Source: Delphinus delphis | Lineage: Eukaryota > Chordata > Mammalia > Artiodactyla > Delphinidae | DNA: 64,000 nucleotides | Reading direction: 5' to 3' | Assembly (NCBI RefSeq): GCF_949987515.2 | Contig: NC_082693.1 | Location: 16,240,994-16,304,993, forward strand | Shown here: positions 10,581 through 22,925 of the stretch, piece by piece | How positions within the stretch are numbered: the first letter of the stretch is position 1 | Layout of the letters: each line of letters begins with the position of its first letter | Position numbers and translations under genes: made by a program | Notes under the pieces: generated by a model | What the model was told of the DNA's origin: nothing | Database searches by the model: none | The model's input: only the letters and a program-made list of their open reading frames with translations

Positions 10581-12134
10581 CTGAGTATCTATGTAGATAA
10601 CTGAAATAGATTGCTAGAAACTGAAACTGATGTTGAGATAGCAGCCAGAGGAAAATTTTCTGCATCTAAGGAAAAATAGACACTGTATAGGGCTCAAAGT
10701 ATAGAAAATACTAGTGGAGAGATTGGGTCTCTGGACAAATGGAGAAACTGAGACTTTCATCTTTGGAGAAGTTTCTAAAACTGAGACCAGTTATCTTAAC
10801 ATATGGCTAATCAGTGTCTCATGTAAGTGGTACACTGAATTGAGTGGGAAAATATTTTGAGTAGGCTACTCTGTGTTTGGGCATCTGTACAGATAACGTC
10901 TCTTGAGGCTCAAATGGAGAACTGCACAGATGTATTTGGCTGTCTCAAGAGTCTTCTCATCAGCACTTCATGGCCATGTGTGGCACCCTTCTTTCCTATT
11001 TTTTTTTTTTTTTTTGAGGTTAAGGGGTTGGGAAGACAAAAGAGGAGTTGATATCTAGCTGTATAGGGAGTTTTAGCTATTGTCTCTTTTTGTGAACTTT
11101 GTGTTCTGCTTTGAGTGGCCTTAGGTGAAATGATTCACTACAGTGGAAACTTACAAGGAAATCTAGTTATTTGAAATCATTCAAAACTACAGTAGGCCTT
11201 TAGGGGTTTCGGAAACCATGTTATATAGGCAACTATCTATGTACAGAGTCACTCTTGAATATATATAAAATGTGTGTCTCTCTTAAGTGGTTAAATTCCA
11301 GACATTTTCTAACATAGTTGAGTTCCTACTAATTTATTTGAAATATTATGGCCCTAAGTGCATTAAAATTGGTTCATTTTTTGTTAATTTATTCATAAAT
11401 CATTAAAAATTTATTGGTAATTGATTTTCTCCTATTTTGTCCATGTATTAGGATATCTGTGGTATAAAGACGAAGAATTATTCCAAATTGTTTCATACAC
11501 TGATATTGAGGTCTTGCTTTCTTAATTTCTTAACCAAAATCATTTTCTTCTAATTTTGTGAATCCAAACCTCATACCAAGTGGCTTAACTACGTTCTTTC
11601 CATCTATTACACACTTACTGCTAACAAAGATCATATAATCTGGAAAAAATGGATTTGCACCAGATAATTCACCAGCTGTGTCTTCTGTTTTATTGATGAC
11701 GCATTACTCTGTAACAAGGTCCTACTTATTCACAAAAACATTTAGACACATCTAGTGATGGGAAAAATCTAAAATAATTTAAAGAATGCCAATTCTTTTT
11801 GTGCAAAGAGAAGGTAATAGTTCACCTGGAAAGGTCTGAAAGGGAAGAAATGCCTTTTCGAACTTGATGCACTGGAATGAATCTAGGTCACGGTAACGTT
11901 TAAAAAACAAAACAAGGTGCAAATGAAAATAAGATGCTATGCAGTTAGGTTGCCTCAGACATCAAAAAGCCTGTATGTCTATGTTGTGCCTGCTGATATA
12001 GAGGAGCACTCAGTTGTTTTGGACAAAAGTTCTGATTGATTGAGACAAGCAGTGACGTGGGTGAGGGGAGACAGTGGTTACTAGACAGAGAGGTCCCTGA
12101 GGGCAGGAGCTGTGCCATCATTGTTATCCTTGTT
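10581..12134. other. No feature seen
   Basis: Non-coding and AT-rich. One T-run at 10999-11015 is probably microsatellite noise. No repeat recognised with confidence. Confidence 0.4.
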
Positions 12135-12330
12135 CCTGTTTACAGAAAGCAACTATTATATATTTTACCTTATTTGTTTCCAACACTTGCAACCATCCTG
12201 CAAGAGAGGTGTGATTGTTCTCATTTTACCAATGATGAAACTGAGTCTCAGAGATGTAAAGTAACTTGCCCGAAGTGACATCTTAGGAATGGTGGCCTTG
12301 GGATTCAAACTCAGATCTCTATTTATGGCC
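12135..12330 (-). mobile_element. MIR SINE
   Basis: Carries the reverse-complement MIR core: CTCATTTTACCAATGATGAAACTGAG, then GTAAAGTAACTTGCCC and GGGATTCAAACTCAG. This is the mammal-wide tRNA-derived MIR layout. Confidence 0.8.
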
Positions 12331-12584
12331 TTATTTCTCAAATACCTTATGTGATTATGGAATAAAAAATGGTGAACATTCTTTAAAAGTTTATCCAGTA
12401 GAAAAAAAAGCTTTGTGACAGGAAAATTTGCAGGTTCTCCTAGGGTTTGATGAGGGGAAGAGGGGGCGCTAGAGAAATAGTAGCAATAATCATAACTGTC
12501 AAGAGTTTTCAGATTGGATGGGACCTAGCTTTGGGAACCGTGATTGGAAGAATTCCTAAGCCTCGCTTATTGAAGGTTTCCTGA

Positions 12585-12633
12585 CCATTAGGTACATGTA
12601 AAGGGCATTAGGTACATGTAAAGACCATTAGGT
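12585..12633 (+). repeat. 20-bp tandem repeat, about 2.5 copies
   Basis: Units at 12585-12604, 12605-12624 and a partial at 12625-12633. The repeated core is CATTAGGTACATGTAAAG, with single-base differences at the unit edges. Confidence 0.9.
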
Positions 12634-12984
12634 GGCATTTCAGGGAAGCAATTGAGAAAGAGGCATTTCCTTTGCTAAAAGAACAATGGTTTGGCTTATT
12701 ATTTCTCATAAATGGAATTCAAGAATCACAGAATTTGGACTAGAGATAATTTGTGTGTTACAGTACGTAAACTGGGTAGCTGCCTGATGCACAATGATTC
12801 TTCCTTGGTTTCAAATTCCTTGGGAATTTGCTCTTCTTCCTGATATTTTAGACACTTGTTCTGAATGGAACTAGCCATTTTTAAAACAAGTTTGCTTCCC
12901 TGTCAAGCAGTAATTGGTGCAAGTGGTCCAATCATACATAGGAAGACCATATAATTACATGGGGTCATTTTTCTCCTGACTTTT

Positions 12985-13480
12985 TATTTTGAAAAATTCT
13001 AAAATTTTTCAGAAAGAATAATACAGTGAATATAATCTGTTGAATTATCTAGATTCAGTAATTTGTTAACATTTTGTGACATTGGCTCTGTATCTCTCTT
13101 TTGATGTAGCCTTTTTTTTTTTTTTTTTCAAATCATTTGAAAGCAAGATGTAGACATTATGACATTTTCCCATTAAATCCTTTGGTGTGTATATCACAGA
13201 ACAAAGGATATTATTCTTCTACATAAGCACAGTATTGCCATCATCTACAGTTGTTCCTCCAAATGTTCCTTATAGGTGTTCCCCCACTCTCTATGATCAT
13301 ACATTTCATTGGGTTTTCTAGTTTCAATCTTATGTAAAAAAATCTTTTACAACACTGACATTTTTGAAACATCCATTATGATTGTAATAGAATGTCCCAC
13401 AGTCTAGATAGTTCTAATGTTTCCTTATAATTAGCTTCAGATAAAACATTTTGGCAAGAATACTACATAAATAATGTTAC
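12985..13480 (-). mobile_element. Possible old L1 3' UTR fragment
   Basis: Contains a run of motifs (ATTCTAAAATTTTTCAGAAAG, GACATTATGACATTTTCCC and TGTTCCTCCAAATGTTCC) reminiscent of old L1M 3' UTRs, and weakly similar to 40822-40985. Strand is inferred from the expected orientation of such fragments. Confidence 0.35.
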
Positions 13481-13854
13481 GGAAATTGGGATAGTTTAGA
13501 GAGTGCAGTGTGCACTGTTGGGTCATTATGCTGAGACAACAGGTATAAACTGGGCTACTTGGCCACACTAATCATAGAACCCCACCTGCAGTCAAAGTGG
13601 CTAGTCCAGATATTGGCATATCATCTAAACTGGGCCAATCGGCATCCTCCTCTGAAATAGTTTATATTGATTGGAGGAAAGAAGGCTCTTTCACACTGGT
13701 TGCTAAGCTCTTTGTCTGAAGTTGGGAAGTTTTGAAATGTAGAAAGAAATAAAATAGAATAAGTGAATCCTGATGGCATTCATCCTCTGGTTCCAGTTGT
13801 CTCTAAAATTAGGTTCATTTCTGCTCTTTAAAAAAAATTATCGAACGTTTATCA

Positions 13855-14035
13855 TGAGCCAAGCAATTTTCTAGGGCTTTGCATGTATTAAATGATGCCA
13901 TTTTCCTTAAAGTTTCAGGAGATCGTTTTTATTTCTGTCCCCATTTTATAGGAGCCAAGGAAGGAGAAGCTTAATTGGCTCATCAGAGATGGCACAACTA
14001 AAAAAGGGCGGAGCCAAAATAAGAATCCATGGTAC
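13855..14035 (-). mobile_element. MIR SINE
   Basis: Ordered blocks: ATCATGAGCCAAGCAATTTTCTAGG, TCCCCATTTTATAGGAGCC, GGCTCATCAGAGATGGCACAACTA and GGCGGAGCCAAAATAAGAATCC. These are a decayed reverse-complement MIR. Confidence 0.75.
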
Positions 14036-14658
14036 ACGATCTCAATTACAGTGGTAAGATGCCATCCACTGTTCACTCTTGTGCATAAACTGGTTGGCTT
14101 AGATTTCTATCATTTGAAGTCCTAGAGTCCAGGTTAATACCCATATGACCTCCAGTTCTCTAGGAACTGAAGAATCAAGTCACGTCTGAAAAGATGAGAT
14201 GTGAATGGGAAAAGCCCCCTTCTTAGGCCCTGTTTTCATTTTTCTTCAGGTGTGCTCTTGATTTAGCGTTTTCCAACAGTTTGTTTCTAGAGACCTGCAG
14301 AGTGTTCCTGTAATGAGTACATTAATAATGAAAGAATTTTGGAAAAGACAAGGTTGAAGCTTTGATAATTAGTGTTTAGTCAAACCACTTAAAATGTTTA
14401 GGACATAAATTAAGAGGACATAATCTTTCACATATTGAATCTTTCACTGTATTACCACTCTCAGAGCCAGTTGTTTTAAGAGGCTCTCTTCTTAATGTGT
14501 CGGATGACTGTGTAGTCAGTTTTAAAATATAAAACAAGTTCGTATGAAGGAAGTGGTCTTCTTGATGACAATGACAGATGACAGGGTATTGTGAAATTTT
14601 AATGTGTAGCATGATTGGTTGCAAATTGCTTCCATGTTTGCTGAGGTAATTTGCAAAT
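14036..14658. other. No feature seen
   Basis: Non-coding flank of the large L1. Short frames only. Confidence 0.4.
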
Positions 14659-14672
14659 AAGAGATGAGTCAG

Positions 14673-15912
14673 GAGAGACCTTCAAGATGTCAGAGGAGTA
14701 AGTAAAACATGGAGATCACCTTCCTCCCCACAAATACATCAGAAATACATGTACACGTGGAACAGCTCCTACAGAACACCTACTGAACGCTGTCAGAAGA
14801 CCTCAGACTTCCCAAAAGGCAAGAAACTCCCCACGTACTTGGGTAGGGCAAAAGAAAAAAGGAAACACAGAGGCAAAAGGGAGCTGTGAAGGAGGAAAAG
14901 TTTCCACACACTAGGAAGCCCCTTCACGGGTGGAGATGGGGTTGGGGGCGGGGGGGAAGCTTCAGAGCCGCGGAGGAGAGTGCAGCAACAGGGCTGCAGA
15001 GGGCAAAGCGGAGAGATTCCCACACAGAGGATCAGGGCCGACCGGCACTCACCAGCTCGAGAGGCTTCTCTGATCACCCGAGGGGGTGGACGGAGGCTGG
15101 GAGCTGAGGCTCAGGCTTCGGAAGTCAGATCCCAGGGAGAGGACTGGGGTTGGCTGCGTGAACACAGGCTGAAGGGGGCTAGTGCGACACAGCTAGCCGG
15201 GAGGGAGTCCGGGAAAAAGTCTGGAACTGCGAAAGAGGCAAGAGGCCGTTGTTTCGGGGTGCGCGAGGAGAGGGGATTCAGAGCATCACATAAACGAGCT
15301 CCAGATACAGTGCGAGCCGCAGCTTTCAGCGCGGATCCCAGAGTTGGGCATGAGACGCTAGGGCCGCTGCTGCAACCACCAAGAAGCCTGTGTGCAAGCA
15401 GAGGTCACTATCCACACCTCCCCTCCCAAGAGCCTGTGCAGCCCACCACTGCCAGGGTCTCGTGATCCAGGGACAAATTCCCCGGGAGAACACACGGCGC
15501 GCCTCAGGCTGGTGCAACGTCACGCCGACCACTGCTGCTGCAGGTTCGCCCCGCATTCCGTACCCCTCCCTCCCCTCGGCCTGAGCGAGCCAGAGCCCCC
15601 TAATCAGATGCTATTTTAACCCCGTCCTGTCTGGGCGAGGAACAGATGTCCTCTGGCGACCTACACGCAGAGACGGGGCCAAATCCAAAGCTGAACCCCA
15701 GGAGCTGTGTGAACAAAGAAGAGAAAGGGAAATCTCTCCCAGCAGCCTCAGGAGCAGCGGATTAAATCTCCACAATCAACTTGATGTACCTGCATCTCTG
15801 GAATACCTGAATAGACAACGAAACAACCCAAAATCGAGGTGGTGGATTTTGGGAACAACTATAGACTTGGGGTGTGCTTTCTGCATCTAATTTGTTTCTG
15901 GTCTTATGTTTA
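14673..15912 (+). promoter_or_regulatory. L1 5' UTR with internal promoter
   Basis: Begins AGAGACCTTCAAGATGTCAGA right after the TSD and becomes strongly GC- and CpG-rich between about 14880 and 15600, in contrast to the AT-rich surroundings. It ends with the pre-ORF1 spacer containing TGAATAGACAACGAAACAACCC and TTTCTGCATCTAATTTGTTTC. L1 5' UTRs carry an internal RNA polymerase II promoter. A 161-codon frame inside (14980-15465) is a by-product of the GC content and not a known L1 protein. Confidence 0.85.
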
Positions 15913-18900
15913 TCAAATGCTAACAGCCATAAAAGGGAAAGTGACAGTAAGACAATCACAGTAGGGAACTGTAACACCCCACTTTCACCAATGGACAGAT
16001 CATCCAAAACGAAAGTAAATAAGGAAACACAGGCTTTAAATGATACATTAAACAAGATAGACTTAATTGATATTTATAGGACATTCCATCCAAAAACAAC
16101 AGAATACACTTTCTTCTCAAGTGCTCGTGGAACATTCTCCAGGATATCTTGGGATCAAAATCAAACCTTGATAGATTTAAGAAAACTGAAATTGTATCAA
16201 GTATCTTTTCCAACCACAGTGCTATGAGACTAGATATCTATTACAGGAAAAAATCTGTAAAAAATACAAACATATGGAGGCTAAACAATACACGACTAAA
16301 TAACCAAGACATCACTGAAGAAATCAAACAGGAAATCAAAAATTACCTAGAAACAAATGACAATGAAAATACGATGACCCAAAACCTATGGGATGCAGCA
16401 AAAGCAGTTCTAAGAGGGAAGTTTATAGCAATACAATCCTACCTGAAGAAACAAGAAACATCTCAAATAAAAACCGAACCTTACACCTAAAGCAATTGGA
16501 GAAAGAAGAACAAAAAAACCCCCAAAGTTAGCAGAAGGAAAGAAATCATAAAGATCAGATCACAAATAAATGAAAAAGAAATGAAGGAAAAATAGCAAAG
16601 ATCAATGACACTAAAAGCTGGTTCTTTGAGAAGATAAACAAAATTGATAAACCATTAGCCACACTCATCAAGAAAAAAAAGGGGAACACTCAAATCCATT
16701 GAATTAGAAATGAAAAAGGAGAAGTGACAACAGACGCTGCAGAAATACAAAGGATCATGAGAGATTACTACAAGCGACTCTATGCCAATAAAATGGACAA
16801 ACTGGAAGAAATGGACAAATTCTTAGAAAGCACAACCTTCTGAGACTGAACCAGGAAGACATAGAAAATATGAACAGACGAATCACAAGCACTGAAATTG
16901 AGACTGTGATTAAACATCTTCCAACAAAGAAAAGCCCAGGACCAGATGGCTCCACAGGCAAATTCTGTCAAACATTTAGAGAAGAGCTAACACCTATCCT
17001 TCTCAAACTCTTCCAAAATCTAGCAGAAGGAGGAACACTCCCAAACTCATTCTATGAGGCCACCATCACCCTGATACCAAACCCAGACAAAGATGTCACA
17101 AAGAAAGAAAACTATAGGCCAATATCACTGATGAACATAGATGCAAAAATCCTCAACCAAATACTAGCAAACAGAATCCAACAGCACATTAAAAGGATCA
17201 TGCACCATGATCAAGTGGGGTTTATCCCAGGAATGCAAGGATTCTTCAATATACACAAATCAGTCAATGTGATACACCATATTAACAAGTTGAAGGAGAA
17301 AAACCGTAGGATCATCTCAGTAGATGCAGAAAAAGTTTTTGACAAAATTCAACACCCATTTCTGATAAAAACCCTCCAGAAAGTAAGCAAGGAGGGAACT
17401 GATCTCAACATAATAAAGGCCATATATGACAAACCCACAGCCAACATTGGTCTCAGTGGCGAAAAACTGAAACCATTTCCACTAAGATCAGGAACAAGAC
17501 AAGGTTGCCCACTCTCACCACTGTTATTGAACATAGTTTTGGAAGTTTTAGCCACAGCAATCAGAGAAGAAAAAGAAAGGGAATACAAATTGGAGAAGAA
17601 GAAGTAAAGCTGTCACTGTTTGCAAATGACATGATACTATACATAGAGAATGCTAAGGATGCTACCAGAAAACTACTAGAGCTAATCAATGAATTTGGTA
17701 AAGTAGCAGGATACAAAATTAATGCACAGAAATCTCCTGCATTTCTATACAATAATGATGAACAATCTGATAGAGAAATTAAGGAAACACTCCCATTTGA
17801 CATTGCAACATAAAGCATAAAATACCTAGGAATAAACCTACCTAAGGAGACAAAAGACCTGTATGCATAAAACTATAAGACACTGATGAAAGAAATTAAA
17901 GATGATACAAATAGATGGAGTGATATACCATGTTCTTGGATTGGAAGAATCAACATTGTGAAAATGACTCTACTACCCAAAGCAATCTACAGATTCAGTG
18001 CAATCCCTGTCAAACTACCAATGGCATTTTTCACAGAACTAGAATAAACAATTTCACAATTTGTATGGGAACTCAAAAGACCCCGAATAGCCAAAGCAAT
18101 CTTGAGAAAGAAAAACGGAGCTGGAGGCATCGGGCTCCCGGACTTCAGACTACACGGCACAGTTACAGTAATCAAGACAGTATGGTATTGGAAGAAAAAC
18201 AGAAGTATAGATCAGTGTAATAGGTAGAAAACCCAGAGATAAACCCACCCACATATGGTCACCTTATTTTTAATAAAGGAGGCAAGAATATACAATGGAG
18301 AAAAGACAGCCTCTTCAATAAGTGGTGCTGGGAAAACTGGACAGCTATATGTAGAAGAATGAAATTAGAACACTCCCTAACACCATGCACAAAAATAAAC
18401 TTAAAATGGATTAAAGATCTAAATGTAAGGCCAGACACTATAAAACTCTTAAAGGAAAACATAGGGAGAACACTCTATGACATAAATCACAGCAAGATCC
18501 TTTTTGATCCATCTCCTAGAGAAATGGAAATAAAAACAAAAATAAACAAATGGGACCTAATGAAACTTAAAATCTTTTGCACAGCAAAGGAAACCATAAA
18601 CCAGACGAAAAGACAACCCTCAGAATGGGAGAAAATATTTGTAAACGTAACAACTGACAAAGGATTAATCTCCAAAATTTACAAGCAGCTCATGCAGCTC
18701 AATGTCCAAAACCAAACAATGCAGTCCACAAATGGGCAGAAGACGTAAAGAGACATTTCTCCAAGGAAGATATACAGATTGCCAACAAACAGATGAAAGG
18801 ATGCTCAACATCACTAATCATTATAGAAATGCTGATCAAAACTACAATGAGGTATCACCTCACACCAGTCAGAATGGCCATCATCAAAAAATCTACAAAC

Positions 18901-19349
18901 AATAAATGCTGGAGAGGGTGTGGAGAAAAGGGAAGCCTCTTGCACTGTTGGTGGAACTGTAAATTGATACAGTCACTATGGAGAACAGTTGGAGGTTCCT
19001 TAAAAAGATAAAAATAGAACTACCATATGACCCAGCAATCCCACTATCTGGCAAATACCCTGAGAAAACCATAATTCAAAAAGAGTCATGTACCACAGTG
19101 TTCATTGCAGCTCTATTTTCAATAGCCAGGACATGGAAGCAACCTAAGTGTCCATCGACAGATAAATGGATAAGATGTGGCACATATATACAATGGAGTA
19201 TTACTCAGCCATAAAAAGAAATGAAATTGAGTTATTTGTAGTGAGGTGGATGGACCTAGAGTCTGTCATACAGAGTGAAGTAAGTCAGAAAGGGAAAAAC
19301 AAATACCATATGCTAACACATATATATGGAATTAAAAAAAAATGGTTTT
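15913..19349 (+). pseudogene. L1 ORF2 pseudogene (partial endonuclease, RT, C-terminal Cys domain)
   Basis: Enters ORF2 in the C-terminal half of the APE-type endonuclease; the conserved GDFN motif reads GNCN, losing its Asp. RT blocks follow at 16870-17607: [44 protein letters not shown] and [14 protein letters not shown]. The RT active-site FADD reads FAND at 17619-17630, in a different frame, so one of the paired Asp residues is replaced. The next frame stops after DIAT. Further pieces at 17930-18220 and 18359-18748 belong to the thumb and C-terminal regions. The Cys motif near 18900-18960 ([18 protein letters not shown]) keeps its Cys and His residues. ORF2 ends near HIYGI at about 19337. 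Frameshifts and stops make it non-functional. Confidence 0.93.
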
Positions 19350-19699
19350 GAAGAACCAGGGGCAGGACAGTAATAAAGATGCAGACGTAGAGAATGGGCT
19401 TGAGGACACGGGGTGGGAAAAGTGTAAGCTGGGACGAAGCGAGAGAGTGGCATGGACATATATACGCTACCAAATGTAAAATAGCTAGTAGGAAGCAGTT
19501 ACATAGAACAGGGAGATCAGCTCTGTGCTTTGTGACCACCTAGAGGGGTGGAGTAGGGAGGGTGGGAGGGAGACGCAAGAGGCAGGAGATACAGGGATGT
19601 GTGCATATGCATAGCTGATTCACTTTGTTATAAAGCAGAAATTAACACACCCTTGTAAAGCAATTATACTCCAATATAGGTGTTAAAAAAAAAAAAAAA
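19350..19699 (+). other. L1 3' UTR and poly(A) tail
   Basis: Contains the G-rich TAGAGGGGTGGAGTAGGGAGG tract and TATAAAGCAGAAATTAACACACC. The end is ATACTCCAATATAGGTGTT plus about 15 A. The usual AATAAA just before the tail reads AATATA. Confidence 0.9.
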
Positions 19700-19711
19700 G
19701 AGATGAGTCAG

Positions 19712-20084
19712 ATCTTCCATTAGGATCATAGCAGATTAGAGTGAAAAAATCCAAAAGTTAACAGAGATGTTGTTTAACTTTGATTGACCTTGTTAACTCT
19801 TAAATATTAAATAGAATCAACTGAATTCCATTCTTGAGACCCCAGGTATAATTTTTAGATATTTATGTTTTTTAAGATGAAACAGAAGGTATTATTCACA
19901 AGTATAAGTTATTATGACCATTTTTATACCAAACCGTAAGTTTTCCCTGTGTACTGAGTGACATTATGTGTCAGTCATTGTTCTGAGTTTTTTTCACACA
20001 TGAATCTGAAATCGGAGTTGGAATAAGAATAAAGAACAGTGAGAAGGATGGGCTAAAGGGAACCATGTCTCTGTTGGTAAGCCT
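19712..20084. other. No feature seen
   Basis: AT-rich non-coding spacer. Confidence 0.4.
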
Positions 20085-20215
20085 GCTTTCTTAAATCTTC
20101 ACGAAGGGGCTATTGTCACTGTTACTTTACAGGAGGAAAAGCTGAGCCCTTAAGTTACTTGTTTAAGGTCAGTTAGTAGATGGTGGTCTGAGATTAGAAC
20201 TCAAGTCTTTCTTGC
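20085..20215 (-). mobile_element. MIR SINE fragment
   Basis: Contains TTACTTTACAGGAGGAAAAGCTGAG, then TTGTTTAAGGTCAGTTAGTAG and GATTAGAACTCAAGTC, the reverse-complement MIR core in order. Confidence 0.7.
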
Positions 20216-20557
20216 TGCAAAGAGCAAGTTCTTTCCATTATCACATGCTGGCGTTCAGGAGGGAATGAATGATGTTGAATGAATAAAAGAAAATAATCAT
20301 GAGCATGTAGGCTGGGATTTGAGGTGAGCCTTGATCTACAATATTTGTCCAATGTAATAAATATATGCTGTTGTTTAAACATACATAAATATGTATGTTC
20401 AAGGGCTAAACGGTGTGATTTTTTTCCCAATTATTTAGATTCAGTGTGTAATTTATTTCCTTTATAAGTAAAGACAACCAACCTTAATGCGTGATATATA
20501 AAGGTGACCTGTATTTCAGCAAATATAGATTAGACTTTAGTATATTGGTAACACCGT

Positions 20558-20592
20558 TATCAGAGAAATGACCAAAAGTCTCAAAATAGAAT
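20558..20592 (+). repeat. 35-nt segment, copy 1
   Basis: Identical over all 35 positions to 22926-22960 (from TATCAGAGAAATG to CAAAATAGAAT), same strand, 2.37 kb apart. The following sequence also shows shared blocks (CAGATTCT, TAGG, CATAGAGGAATG or CACAGAGGAATG). Confidence 0.95.
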
Positions 20593-21427
20593 GTTAGAGC
20601 TTAGAATGTTTTTGCACACATTTTATTCCAGATTCTCTCATTTCTAGGGGCATAGAGGAATGAAGTATTATGGTGCCAGGTTATATTTTCAATTTGTAGT
20701 GGCTTTCCCCCTGATTGTAGGCTAAAATATTTCAGTCAGATTTCATTTCTATTAGGGCTTATTTTACGGGGCCTACACTAATGTTCAAGAGTAGATTGAG
20801 TTATTTTTTATACTCATGGCACATATATATTTCTCTTGTCTGTTTTTCTCTTGTAGAAACAAGTTGTTCTCTTTTAATTACATGAGAAATACACATTTAT
20901 TACCCTCCACTCTCTCCCTATTATGTATACATGCAAACAGGGATTTCGTCTTAAGTTAATCCCTCAAATGCTATCAGAAAAGACATTTTAAACTGTCGTG
21001 ATAGGACCTGGTGGATGACAGCTGACTTGGAGCGAGGGCAGAGTGTGATTCAACCGTTGTTAGAAGTCTGTGTCCCTATCATTGCATTCCTGTTTCTAAC
21101 TTCCGTAACCAGTTAGCAACAATAGGTGAACATATGATCTGTTTCTTTGCATTGGCAAAATCACAATTCAAGAAGACATAGTTTCCTTAGTTACTTTTAA
21201 AGAACACTCTTTACGGTGCTTGATGTAGTTAGATGAAAGAAAATTCTCTCAAACATTCTTTTGAACTAAAATGAAAAGGCTTAAATGTTTAGTTACATAA
21301 CCCTAATGAAATATTTTCTTCTGTCTGCATGGATACAGGTTATTCTGATGGGATGCAGAACCAAATGACATGTAAACGTCAAATACATTAAACATTCTGC
21401 AAGACCTTATACATTTAAGAAGTTTGG
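20593..21427. other. No gene seen
   Basis: AT-rich, non-coding. The stretch around 20590-20680 may be a faint MIR-like fossil. Confidence 0.35.
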
Positions 21428-21495
21428 ATTCTCTTCCTAGATAGTTGTGTGTGGGTATATATATATACCCACACACAACTATCTAGGAAGAGAAT
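21428..21495. repeat. Perfect 68-bp palindrome (34-bp arms, no spacer)
   Basis: Every base from 21428 pairs with its partner about the centre between 21461 and 21462, with no mismatch. The arm runs ATTCTCTTCCTAGATAG, then GTTGTG, GTGGG and TATATA to the centre, then the exact reverse complement. The base just outside (G at 21427, A at 21496) does not pair. The centre is a TA run, and a further TATATA stretch lies at 21500-21508. Confidence 0.98.
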
Positions 21496-21508
21496 ATACA
21501 TATATATA

Positions 21509-22925
21509 CTCATACATGGTATTTTGCTTACGATTTAAGTTGTTTGTGAACCTTATGATGCTCATTCAGGGATCCAGATCAGACACCTATGGTCCATTTA
21601 TAATTGATGTAGTTCCTATGTAATTGCTGGGTAGTATATTTTTAAGTCACTAGATTGACCCCTAAGGTTAAACACCTGTTGGATTTTGCCTCAACCGTGA
21701 TTGAAGTTGGGGGGATACCTGTGTCTCTTCTGTACCTGTAGCAAAACACTCCCTCTACATTGCTTCATTAGCACTAAACACAGGGCAGATTCTCAGAATG
21801 ATTCCCCATGATAATTGTCTTTTTTGGAAACTATCTTATTAATGGCAGTAAATCAAAACATGGCATTTCACGTTCTGATTCACGTGCTACACCTAAGAAC
21901 GTGTTTGTGTTTGCTTGGGTTTTCAGGGAGGGTTCCTTTTGCTCCATAAACCTCCCTCTCCCCAACCCTAATCTCTTTCCCCTGCCAGCAAAATTGGGAG
22001 TGTTGATCTCTATTTACAGCTTTTCTGTCCCATTATTACCTTTCTTAGAAAAACTGTTGTTACATCAGTGAATGGAAGAAATGGAATTTGCTCTTGCCGA
22101 AAAGTCATGAGATACAGGGCTGCATTATTTTCTCTCTTAGAGTGGAAGTGCTTTTTGGTGAATCACCTGTGGCATAAATTAACTGGACAACAACAAGAAG
22201 AATAACAACAACAAAAGCTTTAGAAATTCATTAAAAAATTATTCACAGTTCCTTTGAAAATTACCTAAATTCGTCCATACATTCATAGGCTTATGTTTCA
22301 TAGGAAATAACACATGAAACAGTAACTGATACATTTGTAAAGATCACAGGAAGGTTTCAGACATTTTTATTCCCACAAAGGCCCATATTATTAAAAACAC
22401 CTTGAAAATCAGTCTTCTGTGTAATATTGACTACCAAAAGGAGAAAAATCACATACAGCCATTGGCTGTGAGTTCTCTTTACCTTTGCAAGGCAATGTAT
22501 TAAAAGTTAGGAAATGTGAAAGAGAACTGATGTAATTACAAACTTTAGAGTGTGTTGTGTATGGTGGATTGTTGGCAAACAAAGCTTGGAACCAATCCTG
22601 GACATAAAAATTAATGGTACAGGGGAGCTTTGCAGACATACAACTGAAATTCCTGGTGGAGTATTTCAATTTAAACTCTGCTGAATCTGGGTACTCCCAC
22701 AACCAAAGCTTCAGTCTTGCTTTAGTTGGAAAGAATTATTAAGGAAATTTCCAATTAAAGTTGAAATGATTATGACAAGCCTTTCTCATGACTATGTGGT
22801 GAATGTCTAGACTTAGCTTTAAGTTGGTCTTATTTTAATGCATTTACTGTTTAATTGCTGGTGAGAATGATTTACTCTTTCTTAGAACTGAGATTAATGA
22901 CAACTGGTGGCTTTGCTGGCATTGC
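21509..22925. other. No gene seen
   Basis: Non-coding. Frames at 21808-22071 and 22409-22702 have no recognisable domain or repeat match and no sign of exon structure. Confidence 0.4.

Larger units (their letters stand above)
14673..19697 (+). mobile_element. LINE-1, both ends present but internally deleted
   Basis: A single insertion bounded by a perfect 14-bp TSD, AAGAGATGAGTCAG, at 14659-14672 and 19698-19711, with a terminal A run at 19685-19699 that overlaps the right TSD by two A. Order: GC-rich 5' UTR (14673 to about 15912), a junction straight into the C-terminal half of the endonuclease domain, reverse transcriptase, C-terminal Cys region, 3' UTR and tail. ORF1 and the first part of ORF2 are missing. 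The other L1 here (55759-57896) shows at least about 1.35 kb of coding sequence that this copy lacks between those points. The TSD is perfect although the coding frame has many breaks, so the insertion is moderately old. Confidence 0.95.

Noticed and set aside
14980..15465. 161-codon plus-strand ORF, the second longest non-RT frame type in the window
   Set aside because: It lies wholly in the GC-rich 5' UTR of the L1 at 14673-19697. Stop-poor composition explains its length; L1 5' UTRs do not encode such a protein on this strand.
15900..15930. Canonical GT-AG splice junction explaining the ORF1-less L1
   Set aside because: The bases at the junction do not fit a clear GT donor and AG acceptor when compared with the other L1 in the window. 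Left as one hypothesis only.
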